Below the pieces are notes generated by a model. That model was not told the origin of the DNA, searched no databases, and saw only the letters and a program-made list of their open reading frames with translations. Shown piece after piece: positions 33,973-41,286 of a stretch of 64,000 nucleotides of DNA. Source of the stretch: Corynebacterium sp. HMSC078H07 (GTDB lineage Bacteria; Actinomycetota; Actinomycetes; Mycobacteriales; Mycobacteriaceae); contig NZ_KV810437.1 of assembly GCF_001812805.1 (NCBI RefSeq), forward strand, positions 56,321 to 120,320, in the 5' to 3' direction. The translations under genes were made by a program, and so were the position numbers. Position 1 is the first letter of the stretch. Each line of letters starts with the position of its first letter.

Positions 33973-36035
33973 TACTTGTAGTTCCTTGTCATCAGCGGGA
34001 TCGAATCAAAGTACAGCGGCTCAGCATGGCGGATGAATTCGCCTTCAGCAGCGCCCGGCTCCCATGCGGAGACGAAGCACCAGTTCTCATCATCACGCTC
34101 GGCCTCGCCGTCCTCGGTGAGGTGGTCCTCGCGGAAGTGAGCACCACAGGACTCGTCGCGGTCGAGGGCGTCAACACACATGAGCTCGCCCAGGTCGATG
34201 TAGTCAGCGACGCGGAGGCCGTACTCGAGAACCTGGTTCATGTCGTTAACGTCACCCGGGATGCGAACGTTGGCCCAGAAGTCCTCGCGCAGGGCGCGGA
34301 TCTTCTCGATGGCGACCTTAAGGTCCTCAACGTTACGGGACACACCGCAACCCCAGTACAGGATGTCACCGAGCTGACGGTGGTAGTAGGCCGGGCCATG
34401 CGGATCATTACCGCTAACCGTCATGAGGCGCTCAATACGTGCCTGTGCACGAGCAATGGTCTCAGCAGCTTCGGCGGAATCCTCTGCCAGCTTCTCCTCG
34501 CCGAGGTGGTCAGCCAGGTAGTTCGGGATGGTGAACGGCAGGGTGAACCAGCCGTCAACAGAAGCAGACAGCAGCGAGTTGGCGCCCAGGCGGTTAGCAC
34601 CGTGGTAGGTCCAGGAGCACTCACCAGCAGCGAAGAGGCCGTCGATGGTGGTCATCTCGTTGAAGTCGGTCCACAGGCCACCCATGGTGAAGTGGCAGGT
34701 CGGAGCAATACGCATCGGCGTCTCGTACGCCGACTCACCAATGGCCTCTTCGTACATTTCGATGAGGTTAGAGTAGCGCTCACGGATCTTGTCCTGGCCC
34801 AGACGCTCAATAGCGTCGCGGAAGTCCAGGTACACCGAGTTGTGCAGCGGTCCAACGCCCAGGCCCTTGTTGATCTGCTGGGAGATGGCACGGGATGCCA
34901 CGTCACGCGGGACGAGGTTACCGAAGGCCGGGTAGCGGCGCTCCAGGAAGTAGTCGCGCTCCTCTTCCGGAATCTCATTGGCCGGACGGTCATCCTTCTC
35001 CTTAATCGGAGACCAGATGCGGCCGTCGTTACGCAGGGACTCGGACATGAGGATGGTCTTGGACTGCCACTCGGAGTTGACCGGCAGGCCAGTCGGGTGG
35101 AACTGGATGAACGCCGGGGAGGCCAGGTAAGCACCGTTCTCGTAGGCGCGCATCATGGCGCCAGCGTTGGAGTTCTTGGCCAGCGTGGACATGTGGTACA
35201 CGTTGCCGTAACCACCGGTACCGAGGATAACTGCGTGGCCGGTGAAGGCCTTGAGCTCGCCAGTAATGAGGTTGCGGGTCACGATACCGCCGGCACGCTT
35301 CTTGCCGCCATCGTTGTAGGTAATGATGTCCTGCAGGTCGTGGTGAGCAAAGAGCTCCACGTTGCCCAGGCCAATCTGGCGGTAGAGCGCAGAAGTGGTG
35401 GACAGCTGCAGCTGCTGACCTGTTTGACCACGGGTGTAGTAGGTACGGGAGACCTGGACACCACCGAAGGAACGGGTAGCCAGGGTGCCGCCGTACTCGC
35501 GAGCGAACGGAGCGCCGATGGCGTTCATGTGGTCGATGACGCGGATGGACTCGGTGGCCAAGCGCCAGCAGTCGGACTCGCGGCAGCGGTAGTCGCCGCC
35601 CTTCACGGTGTCCTTGGTGTGGCGGTAAGCGGAGTCGTTATCCACCTTCTTGTGGCGGGAGGAGTTCACACCACCCTGCGCAGCAATGGAGTGCGCACGG
35701 CGCGGTGAATCGTGGTAGGTGAAGACCTTTACCTTGTAGCCGAGCTCGCCCAGCGCAGCCGCAGCGGAACCAGCAGCCAGGCCGGTACCCACAACAATGA
35801 TTTCGAACTTGCGGCGGTTCAGCGGGGAGACGAGCTCCATGTGGTCCTTCTGGTAGCTCCACATGTCCTTCATCGGGACGCCGTGCGGCTCGTGGGACTC
35901 CAGGATGCGGCCCGGCTTGACGCCCGGGACGACGGACTGCGGGTGCGAGAAGTTAGGGTGCTCGCGCTTCAGATCGGTGTTCGCGTTCGCATTCTCGTTT
36001 GCGTTCGCGGCAGACACGGGATTCGCGTTAGTCAT
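33972..36035 (-). CDS. sdhA: Succinate dehydrogenase flavoprotein subunit
   Basis: A 687-aa FAD subunit that oxidises succinate to fumarate on the cytoplasmic side. FAD-binding IVVGTGLAAGSAAAALGELG (about 62-81), the flavin-attachment segment HSIAAQGGVNSS, and the substrate-binding/catalytic blocks HPTGLPVNSEW and ARTRACHFTMGG-like CHFTMGGLWTDF are seen. The N-terminal 20 residues are an odd Asn/Ala/Glu run encoded by short DNA repeats, probably unstructured. AAGGAG lies 10 nt before the ATG. Confidence 0.96.
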   Translation of the reverse strand: MTNANPVSAANANENANANTDLKREHPNFSHPQSVVPGVKPGRILESHEPHGVPMKDMWSYQKDHMELVSPLNRRKFEIIVVGTGLAAGSAAAALGELGYKVKVFTYHDSPRRAHSIAAQGGVNSSRHKKVDNDSAYRHTKDTVKGGDYRCRESDCWRLATESIRVIDHMNAIGAPFAREYGGTLATRSFGGVQVSRTYYTRGQTGQQLQLSTTSALYRQIGLGNVELFAHHDLQDIITYNDGGKKRAGGIVTRNLITGELKAFTGHAVILGTGGYGNVYHMSTLAKNSNAGAMMRAYENGAYLASPAFIQFHPTGLPVNSEWQSKTILMSESLRNDGRIWSPIKEKDDRPANEIPEEERDYFLERRYPAFGNLVPRDVASRAISQQINKGLGVGPLHNSVYLDFRDAIERLGQDKIRERYSNLIEMYEEAIGESAYETPMRIAPTCHFTMGGLWTDFNEMTTIDGLFAAGECSWTYHGANRLGANSLLSASVDGWFTLPFTIPNYLADHLGEEKLAEDSAEAAETIARAQARIERLMTVSGNDPHGPAYYHRQLGDILYWGCGVSRNVEDLKVAIEKIRALREDFWANVRIPGDVNDMNQVLEYGLRVADYIDLGELMCVDALDRDESCGAHFREDHLTEDGEAERDDENWCFVSAWEPGAAEGEFIRHAEPLYFDSIPLMTRNYK

Positions 36036-36050
36036 GGGTTCAAAACTCCT

Positions 36051-36806
36051 TTAGCTGACCCAGCCCAGGGCGACGGACAACGGCATAACGATGTTTGCCA
36101 GGCACACAACGGCCGGAACGACGTACGCCAGGATGACAAAGACCTCGCGCCACTTAGCACCAGTGATGCCCAGGTCAGACGCAGCAAGGCGAATGCCGTG
36201 GGTGAGGTGCAGGAAGAGGCAGAGCATAGCGACGACGTAGATGATGGTCACCGGCCAGCGCGAGAAGGTAGCAATCATGTTGGCCTTCACCGCGCCGTGG
36301 ACGAATGCCTCCGGGGCCACCGGCTGCACACCCATGGTCAGGTCCAGGATGTGGAAGACGATGAAGAGAAGCAGTACAACGCCAGTAACCAGCATGGTCT
36401 TGGTGGCGAAGGAGTCCAGACCACCCATGAGGTTGGTGCGCTTGAATTTGCCACGAGCTGCCTTGGAGCGAGCCGTCAGGGCGAAGGCGCCGTAGATGTG
36501 GGCGATAACGCAGGCCAGCAGCACGATGCGGATAATCCACAGCATGTGGCCGTGCGGGATCAGCGGAGCACCGAGGTCGCGCAGGAATGCACCGTACTCA
36601 TCAAGGTGCACCACGCCGTTCTCGTCCGGCAGGTACAGCTTCAGGTTTCCAGCCATATGACCCACTACGAAGAGGGCAAAGAACAGGCCGGTAATAGCCA
36701 TCGTCAGTTTCAAAGCCCAGGACGGAATTCCCGGCTTAGGACGAATCGTTTCATTAGTAATGCGGCCGTGAGCGAGAGCTTCACGGTCAGGATTTTTTAC
36801 AGACAT
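36051..36806 (-). CDS. sdhC: Succinate dehydrogenase cytochrome b558 subunit
   Basis: A 251-aa membrane anchor with five hydrophobic helices, of the single-subunit di-haem b558 type as in Bacillus, which reduces menaquinone. Histidines are positioned in the helices (VVGHMAGNLK, CVIAHIYGAF, IVFHILDLT, FLHLTHGIR). GGAGG lies 5 nt before the ATG. It is first gene of sdhCAB, transcribed divergently from ramB. Confidence 0.95.
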   Translation of the reverse strand: MSVKNPDREALAHGRITNETIRPKPGIPSWALKLTMAITGLFFALFVVGHMAGNLKLYLPDENGVVHLDEYGAFLRDLGAPLIPHGHMLWIIRIVLLACVIAHIYGAFALTARSKAARGKFKRTNLMGGLDSFATKTMLVTGVVLLLFIVFHILDLTMGVQPVAPEAFVHGAVKANMIATFSRWPVTIIYVVAMLCLFLHLTHGIRLAASDLGITGAKWREVFVILAYVVPAVVCLANIVMPLSVALGWVS

Positions 36807-36916
36807 GACACCTCCATAGTCGTCCTTACCTTACGCAGGCCTTCGCGCAGGCCACTACTCAAATCCCCACTAGACGGTGACACCTACCCATACTCACTCC
36901 ACCCGTAGAAACTACC

Positions 36917-36935
36917 TGAGGTATGGATCACCTAA
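36917..36935 (-). promoter_or_regulatory. DtxR-like iron box upstream of sdhC
   Basis: TGAGGTATGGATCACCTAA matches the 19-bp DtxR pattern TWAGGTWAGSCTWACCTWA at 15 of 19 positions by hand alignment, with both GGT and ACC cores in register. It lies 111 nt upstream of the sdhC start. SDH is an iron-rich complex and its genes are iron-controlled in C. glutamicum (through RipA), so direct or indirect DtxR control is plausible. Confidence 0.4.
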
Positions 36936-36976
36936 GTTACGCATGAGGTTATGCCGCTTTACCTTGATCACTTCCT

Positions 36977-37002
36977 TTTACGCAATATTGGTATTGCGTA
37001 AA
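36977..37002. repeat. Perfect 26-bp palindrome, 11-bp arms
   Basis: TTTACGCAATA (36977-36987) and TATTGCGTAAA (36992-37002) are exact reverse complements around TTGG. It lies 171 nt upstream of sdhC and 208 nt upstream of ramB. Without an adjacent U-tract and within a divergent promoter region, an operator is more likely than a terminator. Confidence 0.85.
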
Positions 37003-37011
37003 CATTTGACC

Positions 37012-37029
37012 TGTGAGACATTGCTCACA
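37012..37029. repeat. TGTGAG-N6-CTCACA inverted repeat
   Basis: Perfect 6-bp arms with a 6-nt spacer. It resembles a GlxR/CRP site but the TGTGA and TCACA halves are 8 rather than 6 nt apart. Confidence 0.6.
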
Positions 37030-37059
37030 GCATGTTGCGCGAGTGACGAACCCACCCCT

Positions 37060-37101
37060 TTAGGTGTCAAACTTTCGCATGAGATACACACCTACACCTA
37101 A
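37060..37101. repeat. Far-spaced inverted arms TTAGGTGT / ACACCTAA
   Basis: Arms at 37060-37067 and 37094-37101 are exact reverse complements, 26 nt apart, upstream of the ramB start. Could be two half-sites for one regulator. Confidence 0.5.
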
Positions 37102-37160
37102 GCCCCCACTCCATGCGAATACCCCCGCTTCGCAGCAGAGTTAAAATGCTTCACACATTA

Positions 37161-37168
37161 TTTGCAAA
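37161..37168 (+). promoter_or_regulatory. RamB-like core in the ramB promoter
   Basis: TTTGCAAA at 37161-37168, 41 nt upstream of the ramB ATG. RamB autorepression is known in C. glutamicum; this would be the matching site here, though flanking bases fit the consensus less well than the copy at 9722. Confidence 0.45.
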
Positions 37169-37209
37169 ACTATTGTTATGACCGAAAGGCAATAGGTAAC
37201 CTAGCTCAC

Positions 37210-38616
37210 ATGAGTAAGACATACGTGGGTTCACGCCTCCGCCAGCTGCGCCGCGAACGCGACCTCAGCCAAGCCTCCCTCGCCGCTACGCTGGGGCTTT
37301 CCGCTAGCTATGTAAACCAGATCGAGCACGATGTGCGCCCCCTTACCGTGCCGGTCCTTCTCCGCATCACTGAAGTATTTGGCGTCGATGCCACCTTCTT
37401 CTCCCGCGATGATGACTCGCGCCTGCTCGCAGAGATTCAGGATGTCGTTCAAGATCAGGAGATTTGCCCCTCCCCCGTTGAACTTCAGGAACTCTCCGAA
37501 CTGGTGTACAACCACCCCACTGTTGCTCGCACACTCGTGGATATTCACCGGCGTTACCGCAATATCCGCGACAAGCTCTCGCTTGCGACAGATTCCCGCC
37601 GCTCCGATGGAAGCCAAGCCCTGTCAATGCCCCACGACGAGGTTCGTGACTTCTTCTACGCTCGCCAGAATTACCTAGACGAGCTCGACATCCACGCCGA
37701 AGTTTTGGCCAACGAACTTGGCGTAGCGCCATTTCATATTCGCGATATTGAGAAAGTCCTCGGGGAAAGGCTCGCCTCCCAACACGGCATAGAAATCATT
37801 ACGACTGACCGCATGGATGGCACCCTGCACCGCTTCGATAGTGAAACCGGTACGTTCCGCTTAGCTAGTCGTCTCAGTGTGGGTCAGCGCGCCTTCCGCA
37901 TGGCCGCCGAACTTAGCTTCCTCGAAGCCGGTTCACTCATTGATAGCCTCGTGGGTGAAGAACCGTTTACCTCAAACGCTTCAATCAACCTGGCCAAGCG
38001 CGGTATCGCCAACTACTTCGCCGCCGCAACGCTATTGCCATATGGGCTTATTCATACTGAAGCGGAGCAGTCCGGCTACGACGTGGAGTACCTGTGCAAT
38101 GTATTCGGCGTGGGTTACGAAACTGTTGCTTCACGCCTTTCCACCCTTCAGCGTCCAAACGAACGCGGTATCCCCTTCACCTTTGTGCGCGTGGACCGTG
38201 CCGGCAACATGTCCAAACGGCAGTCCGCCACGGGTGTGCACTTTTCCAACTCCGGCGGCACGTGCCCCCTGTGGAACGTTTACGAATCTTTCTCACGCCC
38301 TAACACCATCTCCCGCCAGCTGGCACAGATGCCCGATGGCCGTAACTATCTATGGATTTCCCGGACGGTAAATTACCCACAGGGCCGCTTTGGCGATACC
38401 AACAAACTGTTCGCTATTGGCTTGGGCTGCGAAGCCCGTCATGCCGATCGCACCGTCTATGCCGAGGGACTCAACTTAGAAGATCTGTCCGCCGCCACCC
38501 CGATTGGCGCCGGCTGCCACACTTGCCCCCGACAGAATTGCGCCCAGCGCGCCTTCCCAGCAATCAACGAGGATCTGATTATTGACGCTCACCGTTCTGC
38601 TGTTGCCCCCTATTAA
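37210..38616 (+). CDS. ramB: RamB-type transcriptional regulator (XRE HTH plus ScfR/ImmA-like domain)
   Basis: About 468 aa from ATG 37210. The N-terminus [20 protein letters not shown] begins an XRE helix-turn-helix (residues 8-62), followed by an IrrE/ImmA-like middle region and a C-terminal domain with [14 protein letters not shown], a conserved Cys cluster of the short-chain fatty acyl regulator family. In C. glutamicum RamB represses acetate and glyoxylate genes and its locus lies divergent from sdhCAB, exactly as here. The start extension to 37162 covers its own operator and is rejected. Confidence 0.94.
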   Translation: MSKTYVGSRLRQLRRERDLSQASLAATLGLSASYVNQIEHDVRPLTVPVLLRITEVFGVDATFFSRDDDSRLLAEIQDVVQDQEICPSPVELQELSELVYNHPTVARTLVDIHRRYRNIRDKLSLATDSRRSDGSQALSMPHDEVRDFFYARQNYLDELDIHAEVLANELGVAPFHIRDIEKVLGERLASQHGIEIITTDRMDGTLHRFDSETGTFRLASRLSVGQRAFRMAAELSFLEAGSLIDSLVGEEPFTSNASINLAKRGIANYFAAATLLPYGLIHTEAEQSGYDVEYLCNVFGVGYETVASRLSTLQRPNERGIPFTFVRVDRAGNMSKRQSATGVHFSNSGGTCPLWNVYESFSRPNTISRQLAQMPDGRNYLWISRTVNYPQGRFGDTNKLFAIGLGCEARHADRTVYAEGLNLEDLSAATPIGAGCHTCPRQNCAQRAFPAINEDLIIDAHRSAVAPY

Positions 38617-38935
38617 CTAAGAAGTGGTAATTCCGCATATTTCCCTGCCCCAACTCCGAATTAAAATGGTCATACTTTACACCGTAAACGAGGAAGAATA
38701 AAAAGGGCTGGGGAGGACTCTCCACTTGGCTCTTTTTGGGCAGCGCACATTAGCCGACAGGTGAGCGTGACAACTTACCGGATTGACCTGCACACATAAT
38801 TATCACCATTCGTCACATTTCAGCTAGATCACATGTTTTTAAAGCTTTTCACAGCGAAAACTCGTCGATCTTGACACCGTAAAGCGTCTATAGTGGTCTG
38901 CGAACCGTTAAACACTTCCAGAAAGGATTTCTATT
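38617..38935. other. Intergenic region between ramB and a tiny peptide gene
   Basis: A 319-nt AT-rich interval. It holds the ramB terminator (38700-38737), then a promoter region with a -10-like TATAGT at about 38890 and several TCAC-containing stretches (38812-38832) that could be weak GlxR sites. It leads into the peptide gene at 38936. Confidence 0.5.
38700..38737 (+). terminator. ramB terminator hairpin
   Basis: AAAAAGGGCT pairs (with G-U pairs) with GGCTCTTTTT, and GGAG pairs with CTCC inside around a GACT loop; the TTTTT run completes a rho-independent terminator 84 nt after the ramB stop. The matching A-run could let it act in both directions. Confidence 0.7.
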
Positions 38936-39034
38936 ATGAGCAGCTTCGGAAAAGGCGCACTTGGTCAGGTTTGGCAGCTCCTCATCACCGTCGTGAGCGC
39001 ACCGTTCGTACTGTCCTCCAACCTTTTCAAGTAA
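38936..39034 (+). CDS. 32-aa amphipathic/hydrophobic peptide
   Basis: ATG 38936 follows an excellent Shine-Dalgarno (AGAAAGGA, 8 nt spacing) and a -10-like TATAGT, and a strong hairpin terminator follows the stop, so this is a complete small transcription unit. The peptide begins MSSFGKGALGQVWQLLITVV, continues SAPFVLSSNLFK, has no Cys and contains several Ser. Size, hydrophobicity and Ser content recall the small corynebacterial outer-membrane porins (PorA, PorH, ProtX), some of which are O-mycoloylated, but no sequence identity is claimed. A secreted toxin-like or leader peptide is an alternative. Confidence 0.55.
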   Translation: MSSFGKGALGQVWQLLITVVSAPFVLSSNLFK

Positions 39035-39078
39035 GTAGGACACGCTGAGGTGCTTCAGCGCCGCAGCGGCATAACGAC

Positions 39079-39123
39079 AAACTCCCCCTCACCTCCGATT
39101 TCCATCGGGATGAGGGGGAGTTT
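39079..39123. terminator. Strong bidirectional hairpin terminator
   Basis: A 13-bp perfect stem (39079-39091 with 39111-39123; AAACTCCCCCTCA pairs with TGAGGGGGAGTTT) encloses a smaller CCGAT/ATCGG hairpin. It follows the peptide gene stop by 44 nt and faces lpd, which ends 93 nt away on the other strand. Confidence 0.75.
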
Positions 39124-39216
39124 GTGCGTTGCTAGCGGTTCTGACCGCGCCTCTCAGTACGGTCAGCGCCGCCTTGCCCGAGTCAAATATCCCGGCTCGG
39201 GCTAGGTCGCGCTCTG

Positions 39217-40629
39217 TTAGAGGTTGATCATGTGGCCACCGATGCCCTCGGCAGCTTCCTTCATGGCCTCAGAGAGAGTCGGGTGCGTGTGAACGTTGCG
39301 TCCGATTTCCTCAGCGGTGAGGTCGAAGCGCTGCGCCAGGGTCAGCTCCGGAAGCAGCTCAGACACGTTAGAGCCAACCATGTGGCCGCCAATGAGCTCA
39401 CCAAACTCGCCATCGGCAATGAGCTTCACAAAGCCAGCGGTCTCGTTGAGGCCCGCTGCCTTACCGTTAGCGGAGAACGGGAAGGTCGCAACCTTGATGT
39501 CACGGTCAGCGAACTTCTCACGCGCCTGCTCCTCGGTGTAGCCGAAGGAGGCAACCTGCGGGTTGCAGAAGGTAGCGCGCGGCATGTTCATGTAATCACC
39601 AAGCAGCTGCGTCTCAGCGCCGGCGATAACCTCGGCGGCGACAACGCCCTGTGCTTCAGCCACGTGGGCCAGCTGCAGCTTCGCGGTGACGTCACCAATG
39701 GCGTAGATGCCATCAACGTTGGTGCGCATGTAGTCGTCGATAGCAATAGCGCCGCGCTCAGTGAGCTCAACGCCGGTGTTCTCCAAGCCGAAACCTTCGG
39801 TGCGCGGAGCGAAGCCGATGGAGACCATGCAGCGATCCACGGTGAGGGTATCGGTCTTGGAACCGTCCTTGGACTCGACCTCAACGGTGACGTTGTCGCC
39901 GTTGTCCTTGATTGCGGTGGTCTTGTAGCCCGTCAGGAGCTTCACGCCGAGCTTCTTGTATTCCTTGGCAATGGCCTTGGAAACATCCTTGTCCTCGTTC
40001 GGTAGAACGCGATCCATGAACTCCACGATGGTCACGTCCACGCCGTAGTTGGCCAGAACGTAGGCAAACTCCATGCCAATGGCACCAGCGCCGACAATCA
40101 CCATGGAGTCCGGAGCGTCGTCGTTAAGAATCTGCTCCTCGAAGGACACGATGTTGCCGCCAATTTCCACGCCCGGGAGGGAGCGAACGACGGAACCCGT
40201 GGCGATGATGCAGTTATCAAAGGTAACGGTCTTACCCTTGTCATCACCCTCAGTGATTTCAATGGTCTTTGCGTCCTTGAAGGAGCCGAGGCCATTAATC
40301 TCCGTAATCTTGTTCTTCTTCATCAGGTAGTGCACGCCCTTGACGATGCCCTCAGAGACCTTGCGGGAGCGCTTATGCGCTACGCCGAAGTCGAAGGAGA
40401 CATCGCCGGAGATACCGAAGGCCTTGGCCTCGTGGTTAAAGGTGTGCGCAACCTCTGCGTTCTTGAGCAGCGCCTTGGAGGGGATGCAGCCCACGTTGAG
40501 GCAGACACCGCCCCAGTACTGCTTCTCAATAACAGCAACCTTCTTGCCCAGCTGGGCAGCGCGGATGGCGGACACGTAGCCGCCGGGGCCCGCGCCGAGT
40601 ACTACAACGTCAAAATGTTCATTAGTCAC
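39217..40629 (-). CDS. lpd: Dihydrolipoyl dehydrogenase
   Basis: A 470-aa FAD disulfide oxidoreductase, the E3 subunit of pyruvate and 2-oxoglutarate dehydrogenase complexes. FAD motif [20 protein letters not shown] (about 8-27), redox-active disulfide in [19 protein letters not shown] motif [19 protein letters not shown], and the C-terminal dimer-interface [13 protein letters not shown] with the catalytic His. It stands alone between two tiny peptide genes. Length is normal for the family. Confidence 0.96.
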   Translation of the reverse strand: MTNEHFDVVVLGAGPGGYVSAIRAAQLGKKVAVIEKQYWGGVCLNVGCIPSKALLKNAEVAHTFNHEAKAFGISGDVSFDFGVAHKRSRKVSEGIVKGVHYLMKKNKITEINGLGSFKDAKTIEITEGDDKGKTVTFDNCIIATGSVVRSLPGVEIGGNIVSFEEQILNDDAPDSMVIVGAGAIGMEFAYVLANYGVDVTIVEFMDRVLPNEDKDVSKAIAKEYKKLGVKLLTGYKTTAIKDNGDNVTVEVESKDGSKTDTLTVDRCMVSIGFAPRTEGFGLENTGVELTERGAIAIDDYMRTNVDGIYAIGDVTAKLQLAHVAEAQGVVAAEVIAGAETQLLGDYMNMPRATFCNPQVASFGYTEEQAREKFADRDIKVATFPFSANGKAAGLNETAGFVKLIADGEFGELIGGHMVGSNVSELLPELTLAQRFDLTAEEIGRNVHTHPTLSEAMKEAAEGIGGHMINL

Positions 40630-40785
40630 GCCCTACAGAATACGGAACTTTGTGCCTGATGTCTCACCACCCCCACGATGTGTGGGGTGACGTGAACGGC
40701 GACACGGCAGTGAAGGGCCGGAGCTATCGCAGAGCCCAGCCCTTACGTCGGTTTTAACCCCACCCGTGGGGAAGAGTCGGATCAG

Positions 40786-40820
40786 AAAAGCCCTCACCCA
40801 AGTGTGAGTTTTGGGTGAGG
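40786..40820 (-). terminator. Terminator of the 36-aa peptide gene
   Basis: CCTCACCCAA (40792-40801) and TTGGGTGAGG (40811-40820) form a perfect 10-bp stem with a 9-nt loop; on the minus strand it is followed by GCTTTTC. It lies 21 nt beyond the peptide stop. Confidence 0.7.
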
Positions 40821-40841
40821 ACTGACGTTGTGCGATGTCTT

Positions 40842-40952
40842 TTAGTAGAGGCCCCAGTCCAGTGCTGCCTTCGAGGACGTGGAAGAACCGGAGTGGACAA
40901 ACTGGCCCAGTACCTGGTTGATGGCGACGAGGATGGTGTCAAAGAAGTTCAT
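40842..40952 (-). CDS. 36-aa amphipathic peptide, candidate small envelope protein
   Basis: Read on the minus strand from ATG 40952: MNFFDTILVAINQVLGQFVH, then a Ser/Thr cluster SGSSTSS, then KAALDWGLY and TAA. AGAAAG lies 7 nt before the start and a good terminator follows. The amphipathic helix, Ser/Thr cluster, short length and lack of a signal peptide resemble corynebacterial PorA/PorH/ProtX polypeptides, which lack signal peptides and can be O-mycoloylated on Ser. Two mycoloyltransferase genes start 335 nt away on the other strand. Similarity is by character, not by alignment. Confidence 0.6.
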   Translation of the reverse strand: MNFFDTILVAINQVLGQFVHSGSSTSSKAALDWGLY

Positions 40953-41286
40953 CGTTCTGCTTTCTATTGGCGTAAGGGAGTCTCATGCGGCTAGGTTCCG
41001 CAGCGCGGCGGCACCGCGGACGTAGTCACAGCATCTAGCACCTCTAGCGAATGAGACGCCCGCGGCGTTACATGACGCGTGACAGTGCGCGTGAAGATTA
41101 TGACACGGTTTTAACTTCAATACCACCAATAACTTCAATAACTTGGTAAGTTTAAACTCGTTACCCTCATCTTGAGGGTGCGGATTTACCCTTCTGCCTG
41201 CACAGTTACAGATTCTCGAAGGGAATATCCAGAGCATCTTTTAGACTTGCCCTACATTCCGCTCATCACTTAGAAAGCGAGACCCT
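40953..41286. other. Divergent region between peptide gene and mycoloyltransferases
   Basis: A 334-nt interval. The outer part is GC-rich with CCGCGG-type local symmetry; the middle holds a direct repeat TAACTTCAATA (41112-41122 and 41130-41140, 18 nt apart). AGAAAGCGAG before 41287 provides a Shine-Dalgarno for the mycoloyltransferase. An 84-codon minus-strand frame (40983-41237) is considered spurious. Confidence 0.5.
41112..41140. repeat. Direct repeat TAACTTCAATA x2
   Basis: Two identical 11-mers with start-to-start spacing of 18 nt, about 150 nt upstream of the mycoloyltransferase ATG; the second is followed by another AACTT-like unit. Could be an operator with two half-sites. Confidence 0.6.

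Larger units (their letters stand above)
36807..37209. promoter_or_regulatory. sdhC-ramB divergent regulatory interval
   Basis: A 403-nt interval rich in symmetric elements: a DtxR-like box (36917-36935), a perfect 11-bp-arm palindrome (36977-37002), TGTGAG/CTCACA (37012-37029), TTAGGTGT/ACACCTAA far-spaced arms (37060-37101) and TTTGCAAA (37161-37168), each listed separately. The density suggests several regulators converge on TCA-cycle control here. An open frame at 36877-37101 is judged spurious. Confidence 0.7.

Noticed and set aside
33960..35708. 582-codon plus-strand frame over sdhA
   Set aside because: Antisense to sdhA, whose motifs and operon overlaps are unambiguous.
37012..37029. 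TGTGAG-N6-CTCACA as a GlxR (CRP-type) site
   Set aside because: The TGTGA and TCACA halves are 8 nt apart instead of 6, so it is kept only as an inverted repeat.
36877..37101. 74-codon frame in the sdhC-ramB interval
   Set aside because: No ribosome site, unusual composition, and it overlaps several regulatory palindromes.
40983..41237. 84-codon minus-strand frame upstream of the mycoloyltransferase
   Set aside because: Odd Cys/His-rich composition, no ribosome site, and it covers the repeat-bearing promoter region.
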